A DNA stretch of 26,731 bases from Clostridiales bacterium (lineage in GTDB: Bacteria; Bacillota_A; Clostridia; Oscillospirales; Oscillospiraceae): positions 23,948 through 50,678 of the forward strand of contig JAAVHY010000009.1 in NCBI GenBank assembly GCA_014799485.1, given 5' to 3'. Below, piece after piece: positions 1 to 6,689 of the stretch. The position numbers were made by a program, and so were the translations under genes. The notes beneath the pieces are model-generated. The model saw only the letters and a program-made list of their open reading frames with translations. It had not been told where the DNA came from and did not search any database. Position 1 is the first letter of the stretch; every line of letters begins with the position of its first letter.

Positions 1-198
1 CACCGACTTGGGGTGCTTCTCCATAAAGACCACCACCGGCTCCCGCTCCAGCCCCTTTTGGGCCAGGAAGGTGCCAATCCCCCGGGCGGCCCGGGACACC
101 TGGCCGAAGGTCAGCCCCTCCGTGCCGTTGTGAAAGGCCACCTTATCCGGCAGGCGGGGCGCCGTGGCCTCCAGATATTCCAATACGTTTCTCTGCAT
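1..198 (-). CDS. AMP-binding (adenylate-forming) enzyme, N-terminal part only
   Basis: Only the first 66 codons are in the window; the gene runs off the left edge. The visible protein begins MQRNVLEYLEATAPRLPDK and continues with a TFGQVSRAARGIGTFL stretch and EPVVVFMEKHPKSV. This is the usual opening of ANL-superfamily enzymes (acyl-CoA synthetases, amino-acid adenylation domains, DltA-like ligases): a short helix, a 'PDKVAF' segment, then the 'LTFGQ' strand and helix. The ATP-binding motifs would lie outside, so the substrate cannot be told. I chose the ATG at 198 because GGGGAGG lies six bases upstream; an in-frame ATG at 204 would leave no space for a ribosome site. It overlaps the end of the transglutaminase gene's ribosome-site region, with only two bases between stop and start, so the two are co-transcribed and probably translationally coupled. 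An adenylating enzyme next to a surface protein could suggest a D-alanylation or thioester pathway, but that is inference. Confidence 0.7.
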   Translation of the reverse strand, partial: MQRNVLEYLEATAPRLPDKVAFHNGTEGLTFGQVSRAARGIGTFLAQKGLEREPVVVFMEKHPKSV

Positions 199-200
199 GG

Positions 201-1514
201 TCATCCTCCCCAGCCGTCCGGCGATGGATCCGGGGGCGGCCACTCCTGCCAATTGTCCACTGTCGGCTGCGTCGGAACCGGCCAATCCGGAAGCGGCTCC
301 ATCGGAGGCTCCGTAACCTCCACGGGCGGCTCACTCTCCTCTGGGAACGGGGTCTCCACAGGGGGCTCCGTGACCTCCACCGGCGGTTCCTCCGTCACCA
401 CGGGCGGCTCCACTGTCTCCACCGGGGGTTCCACCGTCTCCACAGGCGGCTGTGTCACCGCCGGGGGCGCGGGGGTAGAGGCGACCGGCGGCTGCCAGCC
501 CTCCGGCGGCATCCCCTCCACCTGCACGGGGCAGGAGTCATAGTCATAGACATAGTAGTTCAGCCGCGCCCGCTTGACCTGCTCGGTATAGGTGCGGGCC
601 TGGGTCTCGGTGATCATAAAGGCGACCAGCGGGTAGCCGGTGGGGTGTGGGCAGGCGTCGAAATGATACCAGCCGTCCCCGGTGTTCACCAGCTGCCAGT
701 AATGGCGGCTGTTCCCCCCCACCCGGGTCAGGTCGATGTTCGGGATGCCCGCCCGGGTCAGCAGGGCCTTGGAGCAGGCAAAGTAGTTGTAGCAGTCCCC
801 CCGCCGGCGGGTGAAGCCCGTATGGGCCCCCACGAGCCAGCTGGACTTGTCCGAACTGCCCACATATCTGATGTGCTGGTTCACATAGTTGAAGATGGCC
901 CTGGCCTGCTCCCGCTGGCTCATGCCGTCCCGGAGGATCTGGCCCAGGATCTGGTCTGCCAGCCGGTTGACCTCCTCCTCCGTCACCGGGGGTGAGGACT
1001 CCGTCCCGCCGCCGGAGGCATCGGGCCCGTCCGGCTCCTGGATGTCCTGGTCCACGGTCAGGGGTTCCTCCACCGTCACGGTGATGGTGGCCCGGGCCTC
1101 GTTCCCCGCCGCGTCCTTGGCGGAGTAGACCACCTGGTAGACCCCCGGCACGGCGAGATCCACCGCCGCCGCGTCCACCTGGAAGGACACCGTCCCGTCC
1201 ACGTCGTCCACGGCGGACACCCCGTCCCGGTACGAGACCGCCTCGCCCATCAGTACGGTGATGTCCTTCACGCCCAGCAGCCGGGGCGCCTCGGTGTCCT
1301 CCTCAAGCCCCTGGCTCTCGGAGGGCTCGTCCGCCTCCGCCTCCTCACCCGGCTGCCTGGAGCTGAGGAACCATATGCCCAGCACCACCGCCAGGCATAC
1401 CGCCGCCAGCGCGCCCCAGAGGATCGGGCCTCCCGGCCTCTTCGACGGCGCGGGCGTCCGTTCCCCCTGCCCCTCCAGCTCCGGCTTTCTCTCTGTCTCC
1501 AGCATCTTCCTCAC
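201..1514 (-). CDS. Membrane-anchored extracellular transglutaminase-like protein with DUF5011/Ig-like domain
   Basis: A 437-residue protein. A short basic cytoplasmic segment (1-30) is followed by one membrane helix (about 31-51), so the rest should lie outside the cell. Residues about 78-148 read as a bacterial Ig-like/DUF5011 domain (AVDDVDGTVSF, VPGVYQVVYSAKDAAGN). Residues about 185-310 are a transglutaminase-like/protease fold with a complete Cys-His-Asp triad: C241 in RRRGDCYNY, H271 in NSRHYWQLV and D286 in WYHFDACPH. The tail (338-437) is rich in Pro, Glu and Val with repeated EPPVE units, a typical wall-spanning linker. Family members act as cysteine proteases or crosslinking enzymes; the substrate is unknown. 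The start is a GTG; an ATG nine bases downstream is an alternative. The GGGGAGG that serves the GTG sits in a hairpin (1523-1543). A strong promoter lies at 1582-1610, and the AMP-binding gene follows in the same operon. Confidence 0.85.
   Translation of the reverse strand: MRKMLETERKPELEGQGERTPAPSKRPGGPILWGALAAVCLAVVLGIWFLSSRQPGEEAEADEPSESQGLEEDTEAPRLLGVKDITVLMGEAVSYRDGVSAVDDVDGTVSFQVDAAAVDLAVPGVYQVVYSAKDAAGNEARATITVTVEEPLTVDQDIQEPDGPDASGGGTESSPPVTEEEVNRLADQILGQILRDGMSQREQARAIFNYVNQHIRYVGSSDKSSWLVGAHTGFTRRRGDCYNYFACSKALLTRAGIPNIDLTRVGGNSRHYWQLVNTGDGWYHFDACPHPTGYPLVAFMITETQARTYTEQVKRARLNYYVYDYDSCPVQVEGMPPEGWQPPVASTPAPPAVTQPPVETVEPPVETVEPPVVTEEPPVEVTEPPVETPFPEESEPPVEVTEPPMEPLPDWPVPTQPTVDNWQEWPPPDPSPDGWGG
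303..452 (-). repeat. In-frame EPPVE-type coding repeats in the transglutaminase-like protein
   Basis: Codons 355-404 encode about seven imperfect copies of a short Pro/Glu/Val/Thr unit (QPPVETV, EPPVETV, EPPVVTE, EPPVEVT, EPPVETP, EPPVEVT, EPPMEP). The DNA shows matching tandem similarity (variants of ggctccnnggtctccacngg on the plus strand). Such tracts can change copy number by slippage and form rigid extended linkers through the cell wall. Confidence 0.75.
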
Positions 1515-1522
1515 GGCTCCCT

Positions 1523-1543
1523 GCCTCCCCGCGCAGGGGAGGC
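1523..1543 (-). promoter_or_regulatory. Hairpin covering the ribosome site of the transglutaminase gene
   Basis: The leader transcript forms an 8-bp perfect stem (1536-1543 with 1523-1530, loop TGCGC). Its 3' arm is GGGGAGGC, which is the best Shine-Dalgarno match for the GTG start at 1514. A second, weaker AGGGAG lies just outside the stem. Seen in sequence; a role in control of translation is inference. Confidence 0.5.
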
Positions 1544-1581
1544 GAAAAATAACGCGCTACGCGCATTTTGCGTTTCGTAAC

Positions 1582-1610
1582 AGTATAGCACATACGAACA
1601 GGGAAGTCAA
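1582..1610 (-). promoter_or_regulatory. Sigma-A promoter of the transglutaminase / AMP-binding operon
   Basis: On the minus strand TTGACT (1610-1605) is followed after exactly 17 bases by TATACT (1587-1582). This is a near-consensus housekeeping promoter about 70 bases upstream of the GTG start at 1514. Confidence 0.75.
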
Positions 1611-1624
1611 TTTGTCCGTCAGGC

Positions 1625-1653
1625 AAAAAAAGTGGGAATTCCCCGGCCTTCCC
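1625..1653 (-). terminator. Possible weak intrinsic terminator downstream of spoVM
   Basis: On the minus strand a GGGAA/TTCCC stem (1653-1649 with 1638-1634) is followed by AC and seven T (1631-1625). The stem is only 5 bp with a 10-base loop, so this is weak. It lies upstream of the transglutaminase promoter and could end transcription from spoVM. Confidence 0.35.
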
Positions 1654-1680
1654 GCGGTCTTTTGCGCCGTCCCGCAGCGC

Positions 1681-1718
1681 CCGGCGGGCCTTGGAGGGGA
1701 AGTTCCAAGGCCCGCCGG
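1681..1718. repeat. 15-bp perfect inverted repeat between spoVM and the transglutaminase operon
   Basis: Arms 1681-1695 (ccggcgggccttgga) and 1704-1718 are perfectly complementary, with an 8-base spacer. It begins 13 bases past the spoVM stop codon. No T-run follows on either strand, so it is not a standard intrinsic terminator; it may protect the 3' end of the spoVM mRNA or work with the T-run at 1625-1631. Confidence 0.7.
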
Positions 1719-1731
1719 CAAACCAGATGTA

Positions 1732-1806
1732 TCATTGATCCATGTGGAATATCTTGCGCATCAGGCCGCACAACGCCTTGGGAAACTTCACCACGACCAC
1801 CCGCAT
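1732..1806 (-). CDS. spoVM: Stage V sporulation protein SpoVM (24 residues)
   Basis: This 24-codon gene encodes an amphipathic peptide starting MRVVVVKFPKALCGLMRK and ending IFHMDQ. Bacillus subtilis SpoVM (26 residues) starts MKFYTIKLPKFLGGIVRA. Without gaps, K7, P9, K10, L12, G14 and R17 match, and P9 is the residue known to matter for recognition of the curved forespore membrane. SpoVM inserts into the outer forespore membrane and anchors SpoIVA, the base of the spore coat; it is also known as an FtsH interactor. A strong GGGGGGTG ribosome site lies seven bases before the ATG. Position supports the call: spoVM lies downstream of the prpC-prkC-rsgA cluster in B. subtilis too. The rsgA terminator (1885-1926) separates it from the superoperon, so it should have its own, probably sporulation-specific promoter in 1807-1884; I could not pick one with confidence. 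C13 replaces the B. subtilis glycine. Confidence 0.88.
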   Translation of the reverse strand: MRVVVVKFPKALCGLMRKIFHMDQ

Positions 1807-1884
1807 GAAAACACCCCCCTTTCCCGCTGCCGGATGATATATCAGCATATGAGCAAAAAGGATGTCCTGTTCATGGGTTTTTGG

Positions 1885-1926
1885 AAAAAATATGGGACGC
1901 CCCCCGATTTGCGGAAGGGCGTCCCC
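1885..1926 (-). terminator. Intrinsic terminator of the cdaA-to-rsgA superoperon
   Basis: Directly after rsgA the minus strand forms a 9-bp perfect stem GGGACGCCC/GGGCGTCCC (1925-1917 with 1902-1894), then AT and a run of T (1890-1885). The shape and position are those of a rho-independent terminator. Confidence 0.85.
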
Positions 1927-1929
1927 ATT

Positions 1930-2817
1930 TTATTTGCTTTTGGCCAGCTCCCATTCCGGGAGCTCCTTGGCCTGTTCATAGAGCCGGACATAGCTCGCAT
2001 GGCGGCTGGGGGCGATCTTCCCCGCCGCCACGGCCTCGCGCACGGCACAGCCCCGCTCCTTCACGTGGGCGCAGCCCTGGAACCGGCAGCTGTCCACAAA
2101 GGGGGCAAACTCCCGGAAGGCGGCGGCCAGCTCCCCCTTGGGGATGGCCTCCATCTGCTCCACGTCAAAGGCGGAAAACCCCGGCGTGTCCGCCACCAGC
2201 CCGTCCGCCACCTGGAACAGCTCCACATGGCGGGTGGTATGCCGCCCCCGGCCCAGCTTTTCGCTCACCTCGCCCACCTGGAGGGCGAACCCCGGCTCAA
2301 GGGCGTTGAGGATGCTGGACTTGCCCACCCCGGAGTTCCCCGTGAAGGCGGACACCTTCCCCGCGATGGCCGCGGCCAGCCCGTCCAGCCCCTCCCCCGT
2401 CTCCGCGCTCACCTGGAGGGTGACAAAGCCCGCCGAGCGGTACAGGCCCGCCAGGGCGTCCGCCCGTTCCAGGTCGCACTTGTTGAACACGATGAGGGGC
2501 TCGCACCCGTTCCGCTCCGCCATGGCCGCCATGCGGTCGATGAGGAACGGTTCGGTGACCGGGATCGCCCCGGCGCACACGATGACCATCTGGTCGATGT
2601 TGGCCACCGCCGGACGGCTGAACCGGTTTTTCCGGGGCAGGACGGCGTCCACCATGCCCGTCCCCTCTTCGGTGACGGTGATGTCCACCCGGTCCCCCAC
2701 CAGGGGGGTGACCTTCTGGTGGCGTAGCTTCCCCCGGCCCCGGCACGGGATGGGCTCCCCCGCCCCGGTGTCCACATAGTAGAATCCGCTGAGGGCCTTG
2801 ACGATCCGTCCCGTCAT
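1930..2817 (-). CDS. rsgA: Small ribosomal subunit biogenesis GTPase RsgA
   Basis: RsgA (YloQ/CpgA/YjeQ) is a ribosome-activated GTPase that checks late 30S subunit assembly. The 295-residue protein shows the hallmark circular permutation: an N-terminal OB-fold (about 1-65), then G4 NKCD (112-115), G5 SAETGEG (137-143), and only after these the P-loop GNSGVGKS (160-167), G2 TTRH (194-197) and G3 DTPG (210-213). A C-terminal zinc finger has C244, C249, H251 and C257. All catalytic motifs are intact and length is normal. Its ATG overlaps the prkC stop (ATGA), so it is translationally coupled to the kinase; in B. subtilis the same neighbour kinase phosphorylates this GTPase, which makes the order meaningful. 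It is the last gene of the superoperon and is followed by a terminator. Confidence 0.97.
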   Translation of the reverse strand: MTGRIVKALSGFYYVDTGAGEPIPCRGRGKLRHQKVTPLVGDRVDITVTEEGTGMVDAVLPRKNRFSRPAVANIDQMVIVCAGAIPVTEPFLIDRMAAMAERNGCEPLIVFNKCDLERADALAGLYRSAGFVTLQVSAETGEGLDGLAAAIAGKVSAFTGNSGVGKSSILNALEPGFALQVGEVSEKLGRGRHTTRHVELFQVADGLVADTPGFSAFDVEQMEAIPKGELAAAFREFAPFVDSCRFQGCAHVKERGCAVREAVAAGKIAPSRHASYVRLYEQAKELPEWELAKSK

Positions 2818-4892
2818 GAGTTGAAGTCGAGGGGATAGCTGCTCACCAGCAGCCCGTTGATATAGATGGATACCATCTGCACCCCCGAAGCGGTGGCGTT
2901 CTTGGAGAAGCTGCTGTTCATATCGGCGTCCACCGGGCTGTCGTGGATGGTCCTGTCCCCCACCACGATGCGCACGTTCACCGTGCCCTCATAACTGCCC
3001 AGATCCACGTAAATGGACTTGGTATTGGCCGCCCCCGCCACATCCAGGGTGGGCTCGGGCAGCTGGTCGCTCTCCACCGGCAGATCGCCGCCAGTGGGCT
3101 CGACCGCCGGCGGATCGCTCTCCGCCACAGGCTCCGGGCCCAGGCTCACCCACAGGTCGACGGCGGTATCCTTGTCCAGCTGGTCGCCCGGGTTGGCGCT
3201 CTGCCACATCACCCGGCCCTCGGCGTACTCGTCGCTGTGGTATTCACTGACCTTGCCCACCTTCAAGCCCAGCTGGGTGATCTGTTCCTGGGCCTGCTCC
3301 AAGGGGACGTTAAGGAAGTTGGTCACCGTGGCCTGCTTGACCTCCGGCCCCTTGCTGATGACGATGGTCACCTCGTCCCCCGGCTCCACCCAGGTATCTT
3401 TCTTGAGGCTTTGGGAGATGACATAGCCCTGGGTGATGGTATCGGAAAAGTCCTCCTCCTGCTTCACCTTCAGCCCCATCTCATCCTGGAGGGTCTGCAG
3501 GGCCTGCCGGTAATCCCAGCTCTCCACGCCGGGCATATACATCTTGTCCTCGCCGCCGCTGACGCTGACGGTAATGGTCATGGCGCCCTCCTTCACCTTT
3601 GTCTTGGCGTCGGGGCTCTGGGCGCAGATCTGGCCCTCGGGGTAGTCGGCGCTGAACACCGTGGGGCCCACCTCAAAGTCGAAGCCGTCCAGGATGGCCT
3701 TGTTCTGCTCCAGCTGCTCCACGGTGTAGCCCAGCAGACTGGGCACCTCATACTCCTGGGTTTCGGGGAACAGCAGGTCCTTGGCGAAGAAGTTCCAGAG
3801 GAAGTAGACGATGCAGCCGATGAAGGCCAGGATGAGCACCACTGCGGCCACCGCCGCGGCCACCCCGCCGCCCCGGCGGGGCGGCTCATCGTCGTAGTAG
3901 TCGTCCTCTTCCACCTCCCGGCGGCGCTGGCGCTCGGGCTGGGCCCTTTCCGGCTCCCGGCGCTCCACCGGCACCCGGACGGAGGTGGTGATCACCTTGG
4001 CGGGCACCACCTGGGTCGGCTCGTCCGGCTCCCCCGCGTTGGCGGCAAAGGGCTGGAAGTCCGGGTTCTTCCGGAATTCCTTCAGATCGTCCAGCATCTC
4101 GTCGGCGGAGGCATAGCGCTGGCCCAGCTCCGGGGCCATGGCCTTCATGGTGATGCTCTCCAGCGCCCGGGGCACCTCCGGGTTCAGGTCCCGGGGCGGC
4201 ACGGGGATGGACTTGATGTGCTGGATGGCCACCGCCACGGGGGTGTCCCCCTCAAAGGGCAGCCGCCCGGTGAGCATCTCGTACAGCACCACGCCGGCGG
4301 AGTAGATATCGGTGCGGCAGTCCACGTGGCTGCCCTTGGCCTGCTCCGGCGAGATATAGTGTACCGAGCCGATGGCCTCCTGGGTCATGGTGTTCTGGGC
4401 GGCGCTGGCCAGCTGGGCGATGCCGAAGTCGGTGACCTTCACGCTGCCGTCCCGCAGCACCATGATGTTGTGGGGCTTGATGTCCCGGTGGATGATACCC
4501 CGGGAGTGGGCATGGCTCAGCGCCCGCATGATCTGGGTGATGAAGTGCACCGCCTCCCGCCAGTTCAGCGGCGTGCCCCGGCGCTGCATATACTGCTTGA
4601 GGGTCATGCCGTCAATCAGCTCCATGACGATGTAGTCCATCCCGTCGGACCGGCTCACATCGTACACCGAGACGATATTGGCGTGGGACAGCATGGCTAC
4701 GGCCTGGGACTCGTCGTGGAAGCGGCGGCGGAAATCGGCGTCGCTGGCCAGCTCTGGCTTCAGGATCTTGACGGCCACCAGCCGGTTGAGCCGGTGGTCG
4801 CGGGCCTTGTACACCACGGCCATGCCGCCGGTGCCGATGCACTCCAGTATCTCGTATCGGTTGTCGAGCATTTTACCTATGTATTGATCCAT
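2814..4892 (-). CDS. prkC: PASTA-domain Ser/Thr protein kinase PrkC
   Basis: Membrane Ser/Thr kinase that senses peptidoglycan fragments or lipid II and controls cell wall, germination and translation targets. Of 692 residues, about 10-275 are a Hanks-type kinase: Gly loop GTGGMA, K42 in VAVK, HRDIKPHN with D137, DFG at 155, APE-equivalent SPEQ. A basic/acidic juxtamembrane segment and one membrane helix (about 345-372) follow. Outside are three PASTA repeats (about 385-595), recognisable by EVPSLLGYTVEQ, VYMPGVESWDYRQA-like and VTNFLNVPLEQAQ starts and VSxG ends. A Pro/Glu linker and an extra 80-residue C-terminal beta-domain (GTVNVRIVVGDRTIHD) complete it; the latter is found in clostridial homologues. 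AGGAGG lies eight bases before the ATG. The partner phosphatase prpC is immediately upstream and rsgA overlaps downstream. Confidence 0.96.
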   Translation of the reverse strand: MDQYIGKMLDNRYEILECIGTGGMAVVYKARDHRLNRLVAVKILKPELASDADFRRRFHDESQAVAMLSHANIVSVYDVSRSDGMDYIVMELIDGMTLKQYMQRRGTPLNWREAVHFITQIMRALSHAHSRGIIHRDIKPHNIMVLRDGSVKVTDFGIAQLASAAQNTMTQEAIGSVHYISPEQAKGSHVDCRTDIYSAGVVLYEMLTGRLPFEGDTPVAVAIQHIKSIPVPPRDLNPEVPRALESITMKAMAPELGQRYASADEMLDDLKEFRKNPDFQPFAANAGEPDEPTQVVPAKVITTSVRVPVERREPERAQPERQRRREVEEDDYYDDEPPRRGGGVAAAVAAVVLILAFIGCIVYFLWNFFAKDLLFPETQEYEVPSLLGYTVEQLEQNKAILDGFDFEVGPTVFSADYPEGQICAQSPDAKTKVKEGAMTITVSVSGGEDKMYMPGVESWDYRQALQTLQDEMGLKVKQEEDFSDTITQGYVISQSLKKDTWVEPGDEVTIVISKGPEVKQATVTNFLNVPLEQAQEQITQLGLKVGKVSEYHSDEYAEGRVMWQSANPGDQLDKDTAVDLWVSLGPEPVAESDPPAVEPTGGDLPVESDQLPEPTLDVAGAANTKSIYVDLGSYEGTVNVRIVVGDRTIHDSPVDADMNSSFSKNATASGVQMVSIYINGLLVSSYPLDFNS

Positions 4893-4908
4893 GGTAAAGT
4901 CCTCCTAT

Positions 4909-5637
4909 TTACAACTGCGCCAGCACGGCGGTCACATTGTCCGGCGCGCCCCGCTCCAGCGTCAGGCCGACCAGGGCGCGGCACAGCGCCTCGATTTCCG
5001 CCTCCCGGCGGCTGAGCTCCAGCAGCGTCTCATCGGGCAGCACATTGGTAAGCCCGTCGCTGCACAGCAGCAGGCGCCCGCCCGGCCCCGGCTCCAGCCG
5101 GGTCACATCGCATTCCACACGGCTGTCCACCCCCAGCGCCCGGGTGATGAGGTTCTTTTGGGGATGTACCCTGGCCTCGGCGGGAGTGATCTCCCCCCGC
5201 TCCACCAGCAGCTGTACCAGGGAGTGGTCCACCGTCACCTGGCGGATGCCGTCCCCTTCCAGCATATAACAGCGGCTGTCCCCAACGTTTGCCAGCCAGA
5301 TCCCGTCCGGCAGGATCAGCGCCGCCACCAGGGTGGTGCCCATGCCCTCGTACTCCCGGTTTTCCCGGCTGAGGCGGTACACCTTTTCATTGGCCGCCCA
5401 ACAGGCCTCCTTCAGCGTCCGCTCCGGGCCGCCCGGGGCGCCCTGGGCCATGGCCTCCTCCACCGTGTCGGCAAAGGCCTCCACCGCCACCGAGCTGGCC
5501 ACGCTGCCCGCCCGGGCGCCGCCCATGCCGTCGCACACCGCCAGCAGGGCCGCCCCGCCCTCCATCTGACGGATGGCGTAGCTGTCCTGGTTGTCTTTCC
5601 GCAGACAGCCTATGTCCGTCATGCCATAAACCTTCAA
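4909..5637 (-). CDS. prpC: PP2C-family protein phosphatase PrpC (Stp1)
   Basis: A soluble Mg/Mn-dependent phosphatase that removes the phosphates added by PrkC. The 242-residue protein has the metal-binding motifs of the bacterial short PP2C class: RKDNQDSY near residue 15, AVCDGMGG (D and G of motif II), NVGDSRCYML, LLLCSDGL and the terminal DNVTAVL. Length is normal. The start is a TTG at 5637: GGAGG lies seven bases upstream and the TTG overlaps the rlmN stop (TTGA). An ATG six codons in (5622) would cut the first strand of the domain. The TTG plus overlap may hold down phosphatase yield relative to rlmN. Kinase prkC follows after 16 bases, the classical pairing. Confidence 0.95.
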   Translation of the reverse strand: MKVYGMTDIGCLRKDNQDSYAIRQMEGGAALLAVCDGMGGARAGSVASSVAVEAFADTVEEAMAQGAPGGPERTLKEACWAANEKVYRLSRENREYEGMGTTLVAALILPDGIWLANVGDSRCYMLEGDGIRQVTVDHSLVQLLVERGEITPAEARVHPQKNLITRALGVDSRVECDVTRLEPGPGGRLLLCSDGLTNVLPDETLLELSRREAEIEALCRALVGLTLERGAPDNVTAVLAQL

Positions 5638-6683
5638 GTCGATCCCTCCTCTGGGGTTTGGGTCTGCTCCATGATCTTCCGCCGCCGCAGCTGGCCGCAG
5701 GAGGCGTCGATGTCGCCCCCCAGCTTCCGCCGCACCGTGGCGGTGATGCCGTGGCCCTCCAGCCGCTGCTGGAACTGCCGCACCCGGCGGCTGGGCTTCA
5801 GCGGGGACTCCGCCACCTCGTTGAGCGGGATGAGGTTCACGTGCCCCGGCTGGCCCTTCAAGAGCCGGGCGAGCCGGTCGGCCTGCTCGTCCCCGTCGTT
5901 GACGCCGTCGATCATGGCGTACTCGTAGGAGATGCGCCGCCCGGTGGTCTCGAAGTACCGGCGGCAGGTCTCCATCAGCGTGTCCACCCCCACCGCCCGG
6001 TTCACCGGCATCAGCCGGGAGCGGGTCTCGTCGTCCGGGGCATGGAGGGAGACGCTCAACGTCAATTGTAACCCAAGCTGGGCCAGTTTGTCAATTTTCT
6101 TTACCAGCCCGCAGGTGGACAGGGAGATGTGCCGCATCCCGATGTTCAGTCCTTCCGGGTGGTTTACCAGGGTCAAAAACCGCAAAACGTGGTCGAAATT
6201 GTCCAGCGGCTCGCCGATTCCCATCATTACGATGTTGGAAACGGCCTCTCCGCTGTCCTTCTCGGTAAATATTACCTGGTCTAAAATCTCCGCCGGAGTG
6301 AGGTCGCGCACCTTCCCTCCCAGGGTGGAGGCGCAGAACACACAGCCCATATTGCACCCCACCTGGCTGGATACGCATACAGTATTCCCATGCTTGTAGC
6401 GCATCAAAACCGTTTCCACACAATTTCCGTCTCCCAGCCGCCACAAATATTTGATGGTCCCGTCCAGCTGGGACACCTGCTTGCGCTCCACCTTGGGGAC
6501 GGTGAGGACGCAGGTCTCCTTCAGCTTTTCCCGGAGGGCGCGGGGCTGGTCGGTCATCTCGTCGAAGGACTCCACCCCCCGGTGGAGCCAGCGGAACACC
6601 TGCGCAGCCCGGAACCTGGGCTGGCCCAGCTCCTTAAAGTAGGCTTCCAGCTCTTCCGGGAGCATGGATTTCAAATCGGTCAT
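5634..6683 (-). CDS. rlmN: 23S rRNA (adenine2503-C2)/tRNA(adenine37-C2) methyltransferase RlmN
   Basis: A radical SAM enzyme that methylates C2 of A2503 in 23S rRNA and A37 in some tRNAs, tuning peptide exit and decoding. In the 349-residue protein the 4Fe-4S motif is C110-x3-C114-x2-C117 (GCNMGCVFC). The methyl-carrying cysteine is C329 in ASCGQL, and the general base glutamate is in GNCVETVLM (about residue 90). The N-terminal HhH-like accessory domain (about 1-70) is present. A GIGEPLDN motif follows the SAM site. All family hallmarks are intact. It starts seven bases after rsmB and overlaps prpC by four bases. Confidence 0.97.
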   Translation of the reverse strand: MTDLKSMLPEELEAYFKELGQPRFRAAQVFRWLHRGVESFDEMTDQPRALREKLKETCVLTVPKVERKQVSQLDGTIKYLWRLGDGNCVETVLMRYKHGNTVCVSSQVGCNMGCVFCASTLGGKVRDLTPAEILDQVIFTEKDSGEAVSNIVMMGIGEPLDNFDHVLRFLTLVNHPEGLNIGMRHISLSTCGLVKKIDKLAQLGLQLTLSVSLHAPDDETRSRLMPVNRAVGVDTLMETCRRYFETTGRRISYEYAMIDGVNDGDEQADRLARLLKGQPGHVNLIPLNEVAESPLKPSRRVRQFQQRLEGHGITATVRRKLGGDIDASCGQLRRRKIMEQTQTPEEGST

Positions 6684-6689
6684 TGGGGG

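Noticed and set aside
13..543. Plus-strand frame with Gly/Ser/Thr repeats (GGSVTSTGGS)
   Set aside because: It is the antisense reading of the Pro-rich tail of the transglutaminase-like protein; no start signals.
1345..1626. Minus-strand 93-codon frame upstream of the transglutaminase start
   Set aside because: It reads through the promoter and the first part of that gene in another frame; Gly/Ala/Arg-rich and without a ribosome site.
1807..1884. Possible sigma-E promoter for spoVM
   Set aside because: Expected on biological grounds, but the -10/-35 candidates (for example CATATGCT) do not have the right spacing, so I do not call one.
2943..5015. 690-codon open frame on the plus strand opposite prkC
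   Set aside because: Mirror of a certain kinase gene; His/Gly/Leu-rich low-complexity translation with no recognisable fold.
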